Shown here: piece by piece, positions 9,301-18,435 of the stretch
How positions within the stretch are numbered: the first letter of the stretch is position 1
Layout: the number at the start of each line of letters is the position of its first letter
Source of the DNA: Litoribrevibacter euphylliae
GTDB taxonomy: Bacteria > Pseudomonadota > Gammaproteobacteria > Pseudomonadales > Litoribrevibacteraceae
DNA: 64,000 bases
Direction of reading: 5' to 3'
NCBI RefSeq assembly: GCF_042646085.1
Contig: NZ_JBHRSZ010000007.1
Coordinates: forward strand, 558,001 to 622,000
Program-made: the position numbers and the translations under genes
Notes under the pieces: generated by a model
The model's database searches: none
The model's input: only the letters and a program-made list of their open reading frames with translations
What the model was told of the DNA's origin: nothing

Positions 9301-10155
9301 CTATTCTTGATCGCTTTGATTGGTCGCCAAGCTGTTCTTAAAAAGCATAAACATGTCTTCTGGTTTTTTACCGTAAACCGCTATGAATGCTTGGTTAAAG
9401 CTGTCGCCATTTTCAAGTGCTCGAATGAGTTCAACCCCACCACGAGGATGAAGAAACTCATAAAATAGAGCGGCTTGTAGGTAATTCATGTGTTGTTGGT
9501 ACCAAGGCTTAGGCCAATCTGTTTTAGAAACATCGTAGTTTAGTGGCCAGGCTTCACTGAAAGGAGAGCTGTCATCAACAGCGACTATGTGTTTTCCTTG
9601 TTTTATATAGTCGATGGCCTTTGCCCGAGTCATTTGGGTAGCTCCGCCGCCACTTGACAAGTAGGTGGCTAAACCTTCTTGGTACCATGAAGGGATAAAA
9701 GTGGCTTCGAAGGTGGAAATTTGTTGGCGTAGGTGAACATGAGAGAGTTCATGGCCTAACCAGCGTTTGTAATCCTCATGAGTAATAACATAGGGCTTTA
9801 AAAACAAGCCGTTTGTGCTGACCGCTGCAATAACACCACTCTTGATTCCTGTATATTTGGCAAAGCATTCCCTTGTGTCACATAAATGAACAATGGGTGG
9901 ATTAACGAAAGGTTTACCGTGTACTTCTTCAACGATTTTAATCTGTTCATTCAGAACGCTCTGAATGAGTAGTGCTTGCGATTTCATACCTTGCTTGTAC
10001 AAAACCCGGTTATCTTCGGCTAATGCTATAAAATCGTCTTTTGCAGGCGAGTGTTTGGCGATAGGGAAAAAATCTGAACAACCAACTAAACCCAGTAAGG
10101 CGATGGTCATGATCCCATGCTTAAACTGAGATAGGTATTTCCGGGAAGAAATCAT
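9301..10155 (-). CDS. Lipoprotein with HExxH zinc-peptidase motif
   Basis: The 284-residue product has a lipoprotein signal with lipobox LVGC around residue 26. The motif WLGHELSHVHLRQQ contains HExxH, and SWYQEGLATYLSSGG about 30 residues later supplies a third ligand Glu. This is the gluzincin arrangement seen in MA-clan peptidase-like proteins. It is probably an envelope metallopeptidase; the substrate is unknown. It lies 5 bases downstream of the small membrane-protein gene at 10161-10331 on the same strand, so the two probably share a transcript. Confidence 0.75.
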   Translation of the reverse strand: MISSRKYLSQFKHGIMTIALLGLVGCSDFFPIAKHSPAKDDFIALAEDNRVLYKQGMKSQALLIQSVLNEQIKIVEEVHGKPFVNPPIVHLCDTRECFAKYTGIKSGVIAAVSTNGLFLKPYVITHEDYKRWLGHELSHVHLRQQISTFEATFIPSWYQEGLATYLSSGGGATQMTRAKAIDYIKQGKHIVAVDDSSPFSEAWPLNYDVSKTDWPKPWYQQHMNYLQAALFYEFLHPRGGVELIRALENGDSFNQAFIAVYGKKPEDMFMLFKNSLATNQSDQE

Positions 10156-10160
10156 GCAAG

Positions 10161-10331
10161 TTAAGCCTTGTTTTGTGTTCCCGGTCGAGCCGTTAGCGCA
10201 AATGGAATAGCGATTGGCCCTAAAAGTCCTGCCATTAAAATATAAAACACACTATTTAAATTTCGCTTCTGTGCGATGGAAGCGCAAATTACCATGCTAA
10301 CAAGCACTAAAATGAATATAAGTCCCATCAT
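10161..10331 (-). CDS. Small membrane protein, 56 residues
   Basis: Translated by hand from the ATG at 10331-10329, this short gene gives a protein with two hydrophobic stretches (GLIFILVLVSMVICASIA and NSVFYILMAGLLGPIAIPFA) joined by a basic QKRN turn. This is a helical hairpin of the kind found in small integral membrane proteins. ggag precedes the start. A second ATG follows directly and could serve instead. The neighbour on the same strand is the zinc-peptidase-like lipoprotein, 5 bases away. Function unknown. Confidence 0.65.
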   Translation of the reverse strand: MMGLIFILVLVSMVICASIAQKRNLNSVFYILMAGLLGPIAIPFALTARPGTQNKA

Positions 10332-10642
10332 CTCTTAACTCTCCATGTGTATTGATTTCATGTATTAAGGCCGCCAACACCAGAGATCTTGTCCTTATCG
10401 TAAAAAGATCTCTCTTAATCTACTGCAGCCTGAGCCGATTGTAAGCCTAGAACACAAACGAACACCACAAGTATTGGTTTTTTCTTGTGTTCAGTGATTC
10501 CTTAATTATTTGCTAGTGCCTTCAATCAGAACCATTCATGATCAACGTCTGCTTTCCATGCAGAGCCTCACCACTGGTCTATAGTAAGACGATTCCCAAA
10601 GAAAGGACTCTCAATACAGCACGAGTTTCGTGGGGCGGTCGT
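10332..10642. other. Divergent intergenic region
   Basis: About 310 bases lie between the small membrane-protein gene and the antiporter gene. An open frame runs upstream of the antiporter start from 10538, but its first 35 residues look unlike antiporter N-termini. I see AT-rich promoter-like sequence around 10495-10540 but no named site. Confidence 0.4.
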
Positions 10643-13141
10643 ATGCATTATGAAACCGGTTTACTTGTTCTGATCTTTGTTATTCTGGCGCTGTTCATTG
10701 GGGCCAGTGTTCGTCATCTTTTAAAAGGTACGCAGGTGCCTTATACCGTGGCGTTGTTGGTGATTGGTCTGGTGCTCGGGCTGATTCATCGAACCGAGTT
10801 GTTTTCGATTCATGTGCCGATGATCGCGGAAACCCTCGATCTGGTGGTGGATATCAGTCCGCATTTGATTCTCTTTGTATTTCTCCCGACGTTAATTTTC
10901 GAAAGTGCCTTCGCCATGGAAGTGCATTTGTTCCGACGTATGTTTGTTCAAATCGCGGTGTTGGCGGTGCCGGGGTTGATTGTGGCGACCATGTTGACCG
11001 CAGGTTTGGCGCAATGGGCGTTTCCTTTCGATTGGAGCTGGGCCTTGTGCTTGATGTTTGGTGCCTTAATCAGTGCCACTGATCCGGTGGCGGTGGTGGC
11101 GTTGTTGAAGGAAGTGAGCTCGCGCAAACGGTTGGAAACCTTGATCGAAGGGGAGTCCTTACTCAATGACGGTACAGCCATCGTGTTCTTTAGCTTGTTC
11201 TACGGTTGGGTGTTAATGGGCATGGATCAGGACGTCAATGTCTTTGCAGTGGCGGCGGAATTCAGTTGGGTGGTCAGTGCCGGGTTGTTGATTGGTTTGG
11301 TGGTCGGTGGCTGGAGCATCATCTGGTTAGGGAGAGTGTTTAATGACCCAATGATCGAGATTTCGTTGTCGATCATGGTGGCGTATTTGGTGTTTTTGTT
11401 AGCTGAAAGTATCCACGTATCGGGTGTGGTGGCGGTGGTTACTCTGGCACTGATGTACGCCAGTATTGGCCGGACACGTATCTCACCGGAAGTAGCGGGT
11501 TTCCTTCATCATTTCTGGGAAATGATGGCGCACATTGCCAATACCTTGATCTTCTTGCTGGTGGGTGTATTGGTGGCGGTACGGGTGCCGTTGACGAATC
11601 TCGATCTGTGGCAGGCGCTGATTATCCTCTATGTCGGCATCATGGCAATTCGTAGCTTTGCAGTGACCTTATTCATGCCGATTTTGAAACGCATCGGGAT
11701 TGGCATTAATCGTGAGAAAGCCATTGTGCTGGTATGGGGCGGTTTGCGTGGTGCGGTGTCGTTGGCGTTAGCCTTAACCGTTGCGGCCAACGATCAAATT
11801 CCCAAGGAAATCGGTGATCAGGTAATGTTCCTGTGCGCTGGCATTGTAGTGCTGACGATTCTGATTAATGGCACGACGATGGGGCAAGTGTTGCATTGGT
11901 TGGGCTTGGATAAGTTGCCTTCGGCGAAGCAGGCCACGGTGGATAAGGCGCAAGGGGAAATCAATCATACCCTCAATCAAATGCTGCCAGAAATGATGAC
12001 CAGTGAGTTCTTGAAGGGAGCCGATTGGGACAGCGTGAAAGAAACGGCTCGATTACAAGTCACGACCCAACCGACGACGGTAGCACTGGATGAGTTAGTT
12101 GGTTCGTCAGACGTTACTCAAGGCATATCACAACAAGACCTAGCCGTTGCCTGTAAACGGCGGTTGCTGGAAACCGAACGTAAGCATTATTGGAGTCAAT
12201 TTGAGCAGGGAACGTTAGGGAAAGTAGCAACCGCGAAGCTGGTGGAGGCGGTCGAACATGCGCTCGATGGCGACCCTGAAATTGGCCCGAGAACCGAACT
12301 CTTTACTGCTTGGAAAACACCGAAATGGATCGCCATGTTGCGAGAGTTTAAAGGCATGAAACGACTGGCCACCAAATTGGCCTTTGATCATTTGGCGCAA
12401 GGGTATGATATGGCACGGGGCTTTTTACAGGCGCAGGATGCCTTGGCGGAACACATTGATGTATTGGCGTCGGATGAGAATGTCGCTGCCCAGGTGCGGT
12501 TGGATGTGGAGGCCAACAAAGACGCGACTTTACAGCATATCCAGTACCTCAGAGACAGTTTTCCGGAAATCATTCATGCCTTGGAAACGCAGGCGGCGAC
12601 ACGGTTGTTACTCAATCGTGAGCGGGCGTTAATTCAGCAACAGCACAAGTTGGCGGTGCTCGATAAGCCGGAAGCCGAACGCATGATCATGGATGTGGAG
12701 GCGCGGATGATGTCGCTTCAGCGTACACAGGTGTCCGAAGTCATTCGTTCTGACCAGCTGGTGGATTGCATGCCGTGGAGTCGGCAGTTAAGCCAGGATT
12801 CTAAAGCACAGTTGTCGCAAATGATGCAGTCGACCATCTACAACGAAGGCGACGTCATTGCTGAACAGCACAAACCACAGCACGCGATTGGTGTGATTGT
12901 GCGCGGTACGGTGGAAGCCAGCCTTAAGGTGGGTGATGTGCAGTCCTGCACCACTTATGGGCCAGGGGAAACCATCTCTGCGTTAGCGATTTTGTCTTCA
13001 AAAAGCCCGGCGACCTATGTGGCTGAGTCGCCGGTTGAAATCAATTGGTTTGCGTTGGAAAAACTTAAGGCGCTGATGTTACGAGACAGTCAATTGGCCT
13101 GCGCCATAGCCCCTCTGATTTCCAGTGATAAAGCGGTTTGA
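10643..13141 (+). CDS. Na+/H+ antiporter (CPA1/NhaP type) with C-terminal cyclic-nucleotide-binding-like domain
   Basis: The first 420 residues hold about twelve transmembrane helices with the CPA1 hallmarks ISATDPVAVVALL (ion-site Asp), EGESLLNDGTAIVFF and VWGGLRGAVSLALALTV. The family swaps cytosolic Na+ or K+ for external H+ and serves pH and salt homeostasis. A long, mostly helical cytosolic region follows. The last 110 residues (YNEGDVIAEQHKPQHAIGVI, then VRGTVEASLKVGD and YGPGETISALAIL) look like a cNMP-binding fold, as in SOS1-like exchangers, suggesting allosteric control. The ATG at 10643, preceded by ggggcgg, fits the usual N-terminus better than 10538. Length 832. Confidence 0.88.
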   Translation: MHYETGLLVLIFVILALFIGASVRHLLKGTQVPYTVALLVIGLVLGLIHRTELFSIHVPMIAETLDLVVDISPHLILFVFLPTLIFESAFAMEVHLFRRMFVQIAVLAVPGLIVATMLTAGLAQWAFPFDWSWALCLMFGALISATDPVAVVALLKEVSSRKRLETLIEGESLLNDGTAIVFFSLFYGWVLMGMDQDVNVFAVAAEFSWVVSAGLLIGLVVGGWSIIWLGRVFNDPMIEISLSIMVAYLVFLLAESIHVSGVVAVVTLALMYASIGRTRISPEVAGFLHHFWEMMAHIANTLIFLLVGVLVAVRVPLTNLDLWQALIILYVGIMAIRSFAVTLFMPILKRIGIGINREKAIVLVWGGLRGAVSLALALTVAANDQIPKEIGDQVMFLCAGIVVLTILINGTTMGQVLHWLGLDKLPSAKQATVDKAQGEINHTLNQMLPEMMTSEFLKGADWDSVKETARLQVTTQPTTVALDELVGSSDVTQGISQQDLAVACKRRLLETERKHYWSQFEQGTLGKVATAKLVEAVEHALDGDPEIGPRTELFTAWKTPKWIAMLREFKGMKRLATKLAFDHLAQGYDMARGFLQAQDALAEHIDVLASDENVAAQVRLDVEANKDATLQHIQYLRDSFPEIIHALETQAATRLLLNRERALIQQQHKLAVLDKPEAERMIMDVEARMMSLQRTQVSEVIRSDQLVDCMPWSRQLSQDSKAQLSQMMQSTIYNEGDVIAEQHKPQHAIGVIVRGTVEASLKVGDVQSCTTYGPGETISALAILSSKSPATYVAESPVEINWFALEKLKALMLRDSQLACAIAPLISSDKAV

Positions 13142-13174
13142 GGCCGTGATTATAGTGTCATTTTAGCGTCATGG

Positions 13175-15664
13175 TTACTGACTGAAATTGGTTTCCACCA
13201 CCGAAGGCGCCGCCGGTCGACCAGTCAAATAGCCTTGCACCAGATCACAGACCAGCTCTTCGACATAACCCAATTGTTCAGTGGTCTCGACACCTTCGAC
13301 CACTACTTTTAAATTCAGGTTCTTGGCGATGCCGGTGATGGCTCGAATTAAGGTGTCACTGGTTTCACAATCGGGCACGTTCCGAATAAAGCTGGCGTCG
13401 ATCTTAAGCTCATCCAAAGGTAATTTGGCCAGATAACTCAGGCTTGAATAGCCGGTGCCAAAGTCATCCAAAGCAATGGACAGACCAAGCTGTTTGATGG
13501 TCTGCAGTTGCATAATCACGCAATCCATATCGTCGATAAAGGCACTCTCGGTGATTTCAATCTGCAGCAAATTTGCAGGCACTTGATGGCGTGTCAGAGC
13601 TTGTTCAATCAAGGTGGCGAGATTGCGATGACGTAAGCTGATGGGCGAAATATTAATGGCCACAGGAACCGGCTTGAGCCCGCGATCCCGCCAGGTGCGA
13701 AGTTGTTGGCAGGCAGAATCAATAACCCATTGGTCGATCTGTTCAATCAAGCCGGTTTCTTCTGCTAAAGGAATAAACTTCGCCGGAGAGACTGCGCCGA
13801 GTTGCGGTTGATGCCATCGGAGTAACGCTTCCATGCCCATCATTGCGCCGGTAATGACGTCCACTTTGGGTTGGTAGTGTAAGCTCAGTTCATTGCGTTC
13901 GATGGCGCTTCTTAGGTTCGCTTCCATGGTGAAGTGTTGCATCGAACGTTGCGCCATTTCCTGGCTGAATAGCTGCAATCCATTACGGCCGCTGGCTTTT
14001 ACCGAATACATGGCGGTGTCGGCGTGTTTCAGCAAGTCCTCTACAGTGGCGCCATCGTCCGGGTAGACGCTGGCGCCGATACTGACGGTGATTTGCTTGT
14101 TATGATCCTCAGACAATAAGAACGGGTCGGTTAATACTTCGTTAATACGCTTGCCGAGGCTGATCACGTCTTCGTAGTCGTTAATGGAGGGCATCAGAAT
14201 CACAAACTCATCACCACCAAGACGCGCCAAGGTGTCTTCGTCGCGAGTGATGTATTCCAGCCGTTGCGCTAATTCAGTCAGCACTTGATCGCCGACATCG
14301 TGACCAAAGTTGTCATTGATGTTCTTGAATTGATCAAGGTCGATGAACATCACCGCCAGTTGGTGCTCATTACGGTGTGCGCCGGAAATGGCCATGGACA
14401 CACGATCTTTCAGTAAACGACGGTTCGGTAAACCGGTGAGCTCATCGAAATAGGCGAGGTGTCGAATTTTTTCTTCTTGTTTACGAATCTCGGTGACATC
14501 ACGGAACAAACCGGTGAAGTGGCTGATGTTGTTGAACTCGTCGTGTACCGATGAGATGGTGAGCCATTCCAGAAACAGTTCGCCATTCTTACGCTTGTTC
14601 CAGATCTCGCCGCTCCACTGGCCTTCCTCGTTTATTTGACGCCACATTTCCTGATAGAAGCTGGGTTGATGTTTGCCCGAGGCGAGCACACTCATCGTCT
14701 TACCCACCACTTCGTGCTCTTCGTAGCCGGTCAGTAAGGTAAAGGCCGGGTTGATCCGAATGATTTCGCCATTGGGATCAGTGATCACGATCCCTTCCAT
14801 GGCATGTTCGAAGACGCGTTCGGCAAGGTTTAGATCCTGCATTGAACGCTTGAGGGCTTCATCACGTTTAGAGAGCGCGTCTTCCAGTTGCGACGAATAT
14901 TCCATTTGCAAAAACTGCAAAATATGACGCATGGAGATCACGCCTTCGACACGGCCTTGCTGGTTGGCCACCACCAGATGACGAATCTTATGGTTCATCA
15001 AGGCGTCGCGTGCTGAAAGCAAGGTGTCTTCGTTATCAATTAAGACCAATTCTTTTAGTGCTACCGCTGCCAGCGTCGGACAGCTGTTTTCGTCAGCCAA
15101 TACCTTCAACAAATCCGCCTGCGTGATGATGCCAATCGGTTTGAGGTCATCATCTATGACCACGGCGGCATCGGTTTTCCGAAGGCGCATGGTTTCAACG
15201 GCTTTGGCAAAAGAGGTGTCTTGTTTCAGTGTCAGGCATAACTCCTGAGCGGCTCTGACTTTGCACAGGGTTAGGAAGTGATCGATGTTGATGTTCAGCG
15301 TGATGTCGGTTTGGCTGATGATGCCGGGTTGCTCGTCTGGCCCGTAATCCACCAAGCAATGGCGGTAGCCGCGCTGACGAAAGATCTCAACCACTTTGCC
15401 CACGCGTGTGTCGTGCGAGACAAATTCAACCGGGCTGGTCATAACCTGTTGAATCTGCTGTTGAGCAATACCGGGCTCACGGTAGTTCAATTTAATGGCG
15501 TCGGCTTCGGTCCAGATACCGACAATGGTGTCCTGATCTTTGATGATGATCGAACTGCATCTTTGTTGCCGCATCATGCGGGCAGCGTCTTGAAGGGTAT
15601 GCGTACTTGAACAAAACAATAGATTACGGTGCGCTACTTCACCAACGGGCGCATCAAAATGCAT
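13175..15664 (-). CDS. CBS-PAS-GGDEF-EAL c-di-GMP turnover protein
   Basis: Four CBS repeats (two pairs, about residues 10-255) are followed by a PAS domain with PAC (about 270-390), a GGDEF domain and an EAL domain. The GGDEF motif is intact (ARLGGDEFVILMP), and an RxxD product-inhibition site (RDED) lies exactly five residues before it. The EAL domain is also complete: MEALLRWHQP, DDFGTGYSSLSYL and VVEGVETTEQ. It may therefore both make and degrade c-di-GMP, with the CBS pairs sensing adenine nucleotides and PAS another signal. No transmembrane segment is visible. It sits 33 bases convergent to the antiporter, in a block of signalling genes. Confidence 0.92.
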   Translation of the reverse strand: MHFDAPVGEVAHRNLLFCSSTHTLQDAARMMRQQRCSSIIIKDQDTIVGIWTEADAIKLNYREPGIAQQQIQQVMTSPVEFVSHDTRVGKVVEIFRQRGYRHCLVDYGPDEQPGIISQTDITLNINIDHFLTLCKVRAAQELCLTLKQDTSFAKAVETMRLRKTDAAVVIDDDLKPIGIITQADLLKVLADENSCPTLAAVALKELVLIDNEDTLLSARDALMNHKIRHLVVANQQGRVEGVISMRHILQFLQMEYSSQLEDALSKRDEALKRSMQDLNLAERVFEHAMEGIVITDPNGEIIRINPAFTLLTGYEEHEVVGKTMSVLASGKHQPSFYQEMWRQINEEGQWSGEIWNKRKNGELFLEWLTISSVHDEFNNISHFTGLFRDVTEIRKQEEKIRHLAYFDELTGLPNRRLLKDRVSMAISGAHRNEHQLAVMFIDLDQFKNINDNFGHDVGDQVLTELAQRLEYITRDEDTLARLGGDEFVILMPSINDYEDVISLGKRINEVLTDPFLLSEDHNKQITVSIGASVYPDDGATVEDLLKHADTAMYSVKASGRNGLQLFSQEMAQRSMQHFTMEANLRSAIERNELSLHYQPKVDVITGAMMGMEALLRWHQPQLGAVSPAKFIPLAEETGLIEQIDQWVIDSACQQLRTWRDRGLKPVPVAINISPISLRHRNLATLIEQALTRHQVPANLLQIEITESAFIDDMDCVIMQLQTIKQLGLSIALDDFGTGYSSLSYLAKLPLDELKIDASFIRNVPDCETSDTLIRAITGIAKNLNLKVVVEGVETTEQLGYVEELVCDLVQGYLTGRPAAPSVVETNFSQ

Positions 15665-15851
15665 GGGTCAATTCCGAACAGTAATAGTCCTTGAAATACC
15701 AGGACTTAAGTTAATTGTGCTTGGGTTAATTTGCTCACATTAACCAAGCTTATGAAAGGAGCATGGCAGTGTATCCAGCTGTTTTGTGTGGGTATTGATA
15801 TAGATTAATAAAATCTCAATTACTGTCCGAAGTGTTGAATTTTGGCATTCC

Positions 15852-15880
15852 GAGTTCATTGCTTATGTGGCAATGAACTC
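15852..15880 (-). terminator. Hairpin downstream of the LuxP/kinase operon
   Basis: Perfect 11-bp arms gagttcattgc and gcaatgaactc enclose a 7-base loop, starting 7 bases after the kinase stop codon on the minus strand. There is no T-run, so termination strength is uncertain, but the position fits an operon end. Confidence 0.45.
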
Positions 15881-15886
15881 CAATGA

Positions 15887-18433
15887 CTATTGATAATCCA
15901 GTGAGACAGGTGTTGTTTTGTCCTGATGGCAGGGCGCAATCAGTGGTATTTCAATCTTAAAATCGGTCCCTGAATTTACCCCGCCGTAGCGACTGTTAAG
16001 TGTGATGTTTCCACCTAAAATACCGGTTACGATGGAGTGCACGATGTGTAGGCCGAGACCGCTGCCACCTTGACCGAGTTTGGTGGTAAAGAAAGGGTCG
16101 AACACCTTTTTCTGGAAATTCAATGGAATACCATGGCCGTTATCGCTGACGGTAATTACGATCTGGTCACTCACCGGTTTGGCAGTGATGACAATGGTGC
16201 CTGCGTGATCTTTTCCGAAGCCGTGGTTAAAGGCGTTTTGGATCAGGTTGTTGAGTACTTGCACCAAGGCACCTGGGTAGGAATCCATATTGGCGTCTTG
16301 ATCCACCATGGCTAAGAGTTGTATCGGGCTGTCTGAGAGTAAATGTCTGTGGGTTATGGCCACTTCATCCAGGGTTTTCTTCAGACTAAAGGTGCGGCGC
16401 TGTGCGCTGGTTTGATCCACTGACAGTTGTTTAAAGCTGGATATCAGTTCAATGGCTGCGGTTAAGGAGCGGTTCAAAATGGAGGCGGATTCTTGCAAGT
16501 CGAGCAGATAGTTTTCCATTGCCCGTTTCCGTAATGAACCGCTTTGGAAGTCATCATTGAGTTGATGGACGTGCTCTTCGAGCGTGGTCGTAACGGTTAA
16601 TGCTGTCCCTATGGGAGTATTGAGTTCGTGTGAAATACCCGCCACCAAAGAGCCCAGCGAAGCCAGTTTTTCGGACTGTACCAGGCTTTCCTGTGCGGAT
16701 TCCAATTCCATGGTTTTCTTGGTGATGGCATCGGCGAGGCTTTTGTTGAGCGCATTCAGTTGGGTTGTCGCTTCTTCGGCACGTGCTTTTTCATGAGACA
16801 GCTCTTTCTGTGCCTGAATGATGCCGGTGATGTCAGTGGAGAAACCGCCAACGTAGATCAACTGACCATGGCGATCTTTGATTGGGAATTTCACGGTCAG
16901 AAAGGAGAAGGTCTCATTGTCTTTAATTAAATCTTCACGGAAATTGAGCACACGGCTTTCTTCGATGACCCGTTGGTCATTGTTGGTGAGTTCTTTGGCA
17001 ACGGCTTCCGGAAAAATCTCCTCATTGGTCTTTCCTTGAACTTGCTTCAATGACATCCCGGTCACGCATTCAAACTCGGTATTGACGAATTGGTAGCGGC
17101 CATCGAGGGATTTTATGTACACCACGGAGCCAGAGTTATTCAGAATGTTTCGGTACATTTCTTCATTGCTGGCAAGGTCTTGAATGGCTTGTTCCAGCCG
17201 GTGGCCGACATGATTGATTTCCAATATGGGGGTGGTTTGGAAATCGGGGGCTGTCGCGCCATTGGTTTGCTTGTCGGCAAATTGGGTTAAGTAACGAAGT
17301 GAGCGGCTGCTGATGCGTGTTGCCAGTAGGGATAATCCGAGACCAATTGAGAGTACTAGGGTAACGACAATGATCAGGGTGCGCTGGAAGCGCTGTTGGT
17401 GACTGCTTACATACGGCTCATCTTGCCACAACAGCAGTTGCAGTTGGTTATTCTGGTGACGGTCTTGTTGAAGACTTTGATAATGAATGGATGGCGATAG
17501 TGCGACCTGAGTGACATGCTCATTGGTCAAGACGTCCATAAGTTGTAAGGCGGTTACCGCATCGGACGCCAGTGTCAGATTCAATGACGCTAACGTTCGA
17601 ATGCGTTGGTGTTGCGTTGCTTGTGCCACACCAGGGCCTAAAACAAAGGCGGCACCATCGGCTTCCGTTGTGTTCAGAATGTTTCTCAGCAACTGCGTAT
17701 TGTTATTGAACAGGGTGATGCCAAACAAGAAGCCTAGCCGTTTGTTGTATTTCCCACCGACTAACTCTGTGCCGTAAGCAATTCCCGATGCGAGGTCGTG
17801 CGTTGCCAGCTTTGTGATGGCTTGAGGTGTGTCGGAGGATGCGGCTGAACGGTTCGCTTCATCGTTTGGGTCGTGAGTGCCAGGAGAAAATAACACCGCG
17901 CCGGTGTTAGGAATAAAGTTACGGACGGTGCTAATCAACTGATCCAGCTTGTATTGGCTGTGACCTGCAATGATCTCTTGGCCGTCACGAATAGGCAGAA
18001 AGAGCAGTATATCGAGATCGGTCGAGTATTGGATGATCAGTTCGTTCAGGCGTTGTTGAATGGCAGTACGGGCTTGTTGCTGTTCCGTCAGGGGGGTACT
18101 CGAGCTTTCGTTTGAATGTCCTTTTGAGAACGGTTGGCTTTGTTGATGTGCGTACATCATCAGTCTTGGGTCGTGCTGAATCATCGAGACGATATGACCC
18201 ATGTCTTTCTTAAGGTGGTCTAACTCTAATGATGTAAGGCGCTGTAATTTAAGAGAGTACTCGTTGGCGCCTTCTTTCAGTACTGCGTTGGTGTCCTGGT
18301 AGTAAAACCACAGGCAGACTGAGGCGGTGATTCCTAGCGACAAGCAAAGCGAGGCGGCGATCAGACGATGAAAAGAAATGCCTTCTGCGGGTAACAGTCG
18401 CTCTAAGTAGTTTTGAAGACGAGTTAGCAGCAT
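15887..18433 (-). CDS. Sensor histidine kinase paired with LuxP-like protein (LuxQ-like role)
   Basis: The 848-residue kinase has a transmembrane helix at about 24-45, a large periplasmic sensor (46-350), a second helix (352-373), and a HAMP-like linker. A PAS domain (about 422-540), a coiled coil, a HisKA segment with phospho-acceptor His602 in ISHELNTPIGT, and an HATPase with NNLIQNAFNHGF, DNGHGIP and GGSGLGLHIVHS follow. The ATG lies 2 bases after the stop of the LuxP-like gene, so the two are co-translated. By analogy with LuxPQ, the periplasmic part would bind the AI-2-loaded protein. Unlike Vibrio LuxQ there is no C-terminal receiver domain, so phosphate must pass straight to a separate regulator, which is not in this window. 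The kinase core looks more like two-domain orthodox kinases than like LuxQ. Confidence 0.88.
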   Translation of the reverse strand: MLLTRLQNYLERLLPAEGISFHRLIAASLCLSLGITASVCLWFYYQDTNAVLKEGANEYSLKLQRLTSLELDHLKKDMGHIVSMIQHDPRLMMYAHQQSQPFSKGHSNESSSTPLTEQQQARTAIQQRLNELIIQYSTDLDILLFLPIRDGQEIIAGHSQYKLDQLISTVRNFIPNTGAVLFSPGTHDPNDEANRSAASSDTPQAITKLATHDLASGIAYGTELVGGKYNKRLGFLFGITLFNNNTQLLRNILNTTEADGAAFVLGPGVAQATQHQRIRTLASLNLTLASDAVTALQLMDVLTNEHVTQVALSPSIHYQSLQQDRHQNNQLQLLLWQDEPYVSSHQQRFQRTLIIVVTLVLSIGLGLSLLATRISSRSLRYLTQFADKQTNGATAPDFQTTPILEINHVGHRLEQAIQDLASNEEMYRNILNNSGSVVYIKSLDGRYQFVNTEFECVTGMSLKQVQGKTNEEIFPEAVAKELTNNDQRVIEESRVLNFREDLIKDNETFSFLTVKFPIKDRHGQLIYVGGFSTDITGIIQAQKELSHEKARAEEATTQLNALNKSLADAITKKTMELESAQESLVQSEKLASLGSLVAGISHELNTPIGTALTVTTTLEEHVHQLNDDFQSGSLRKRAMENYLLDLQESASILNRSLTAAIELISSFKQLSVDQTSAQRRTFSLKKTLDEVAITHRHLLSDSPIQLLAMVDQDANMDSYPGALVQVLNNLIQNAFNHGFGKDHAGTIVITAKPVSDQIVITVSDNGHGIPLNFQKKVFDPFFTTKLGQGGSGLGLHIVHSIVTGILGGNITLNSRYGGVNSGTDFKIEIPLIAPCHQDKTTPVSLDYQ

Positions 18434-18435
18434 GG

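Noticed and set aside
15887..18433. Calling the kinase LuxQ outright
   Set aside because: The kinase lacks the receiver and its cytoplasmic part resembles other kinases; the name would overstate the match even though the partner is LuxP-like.
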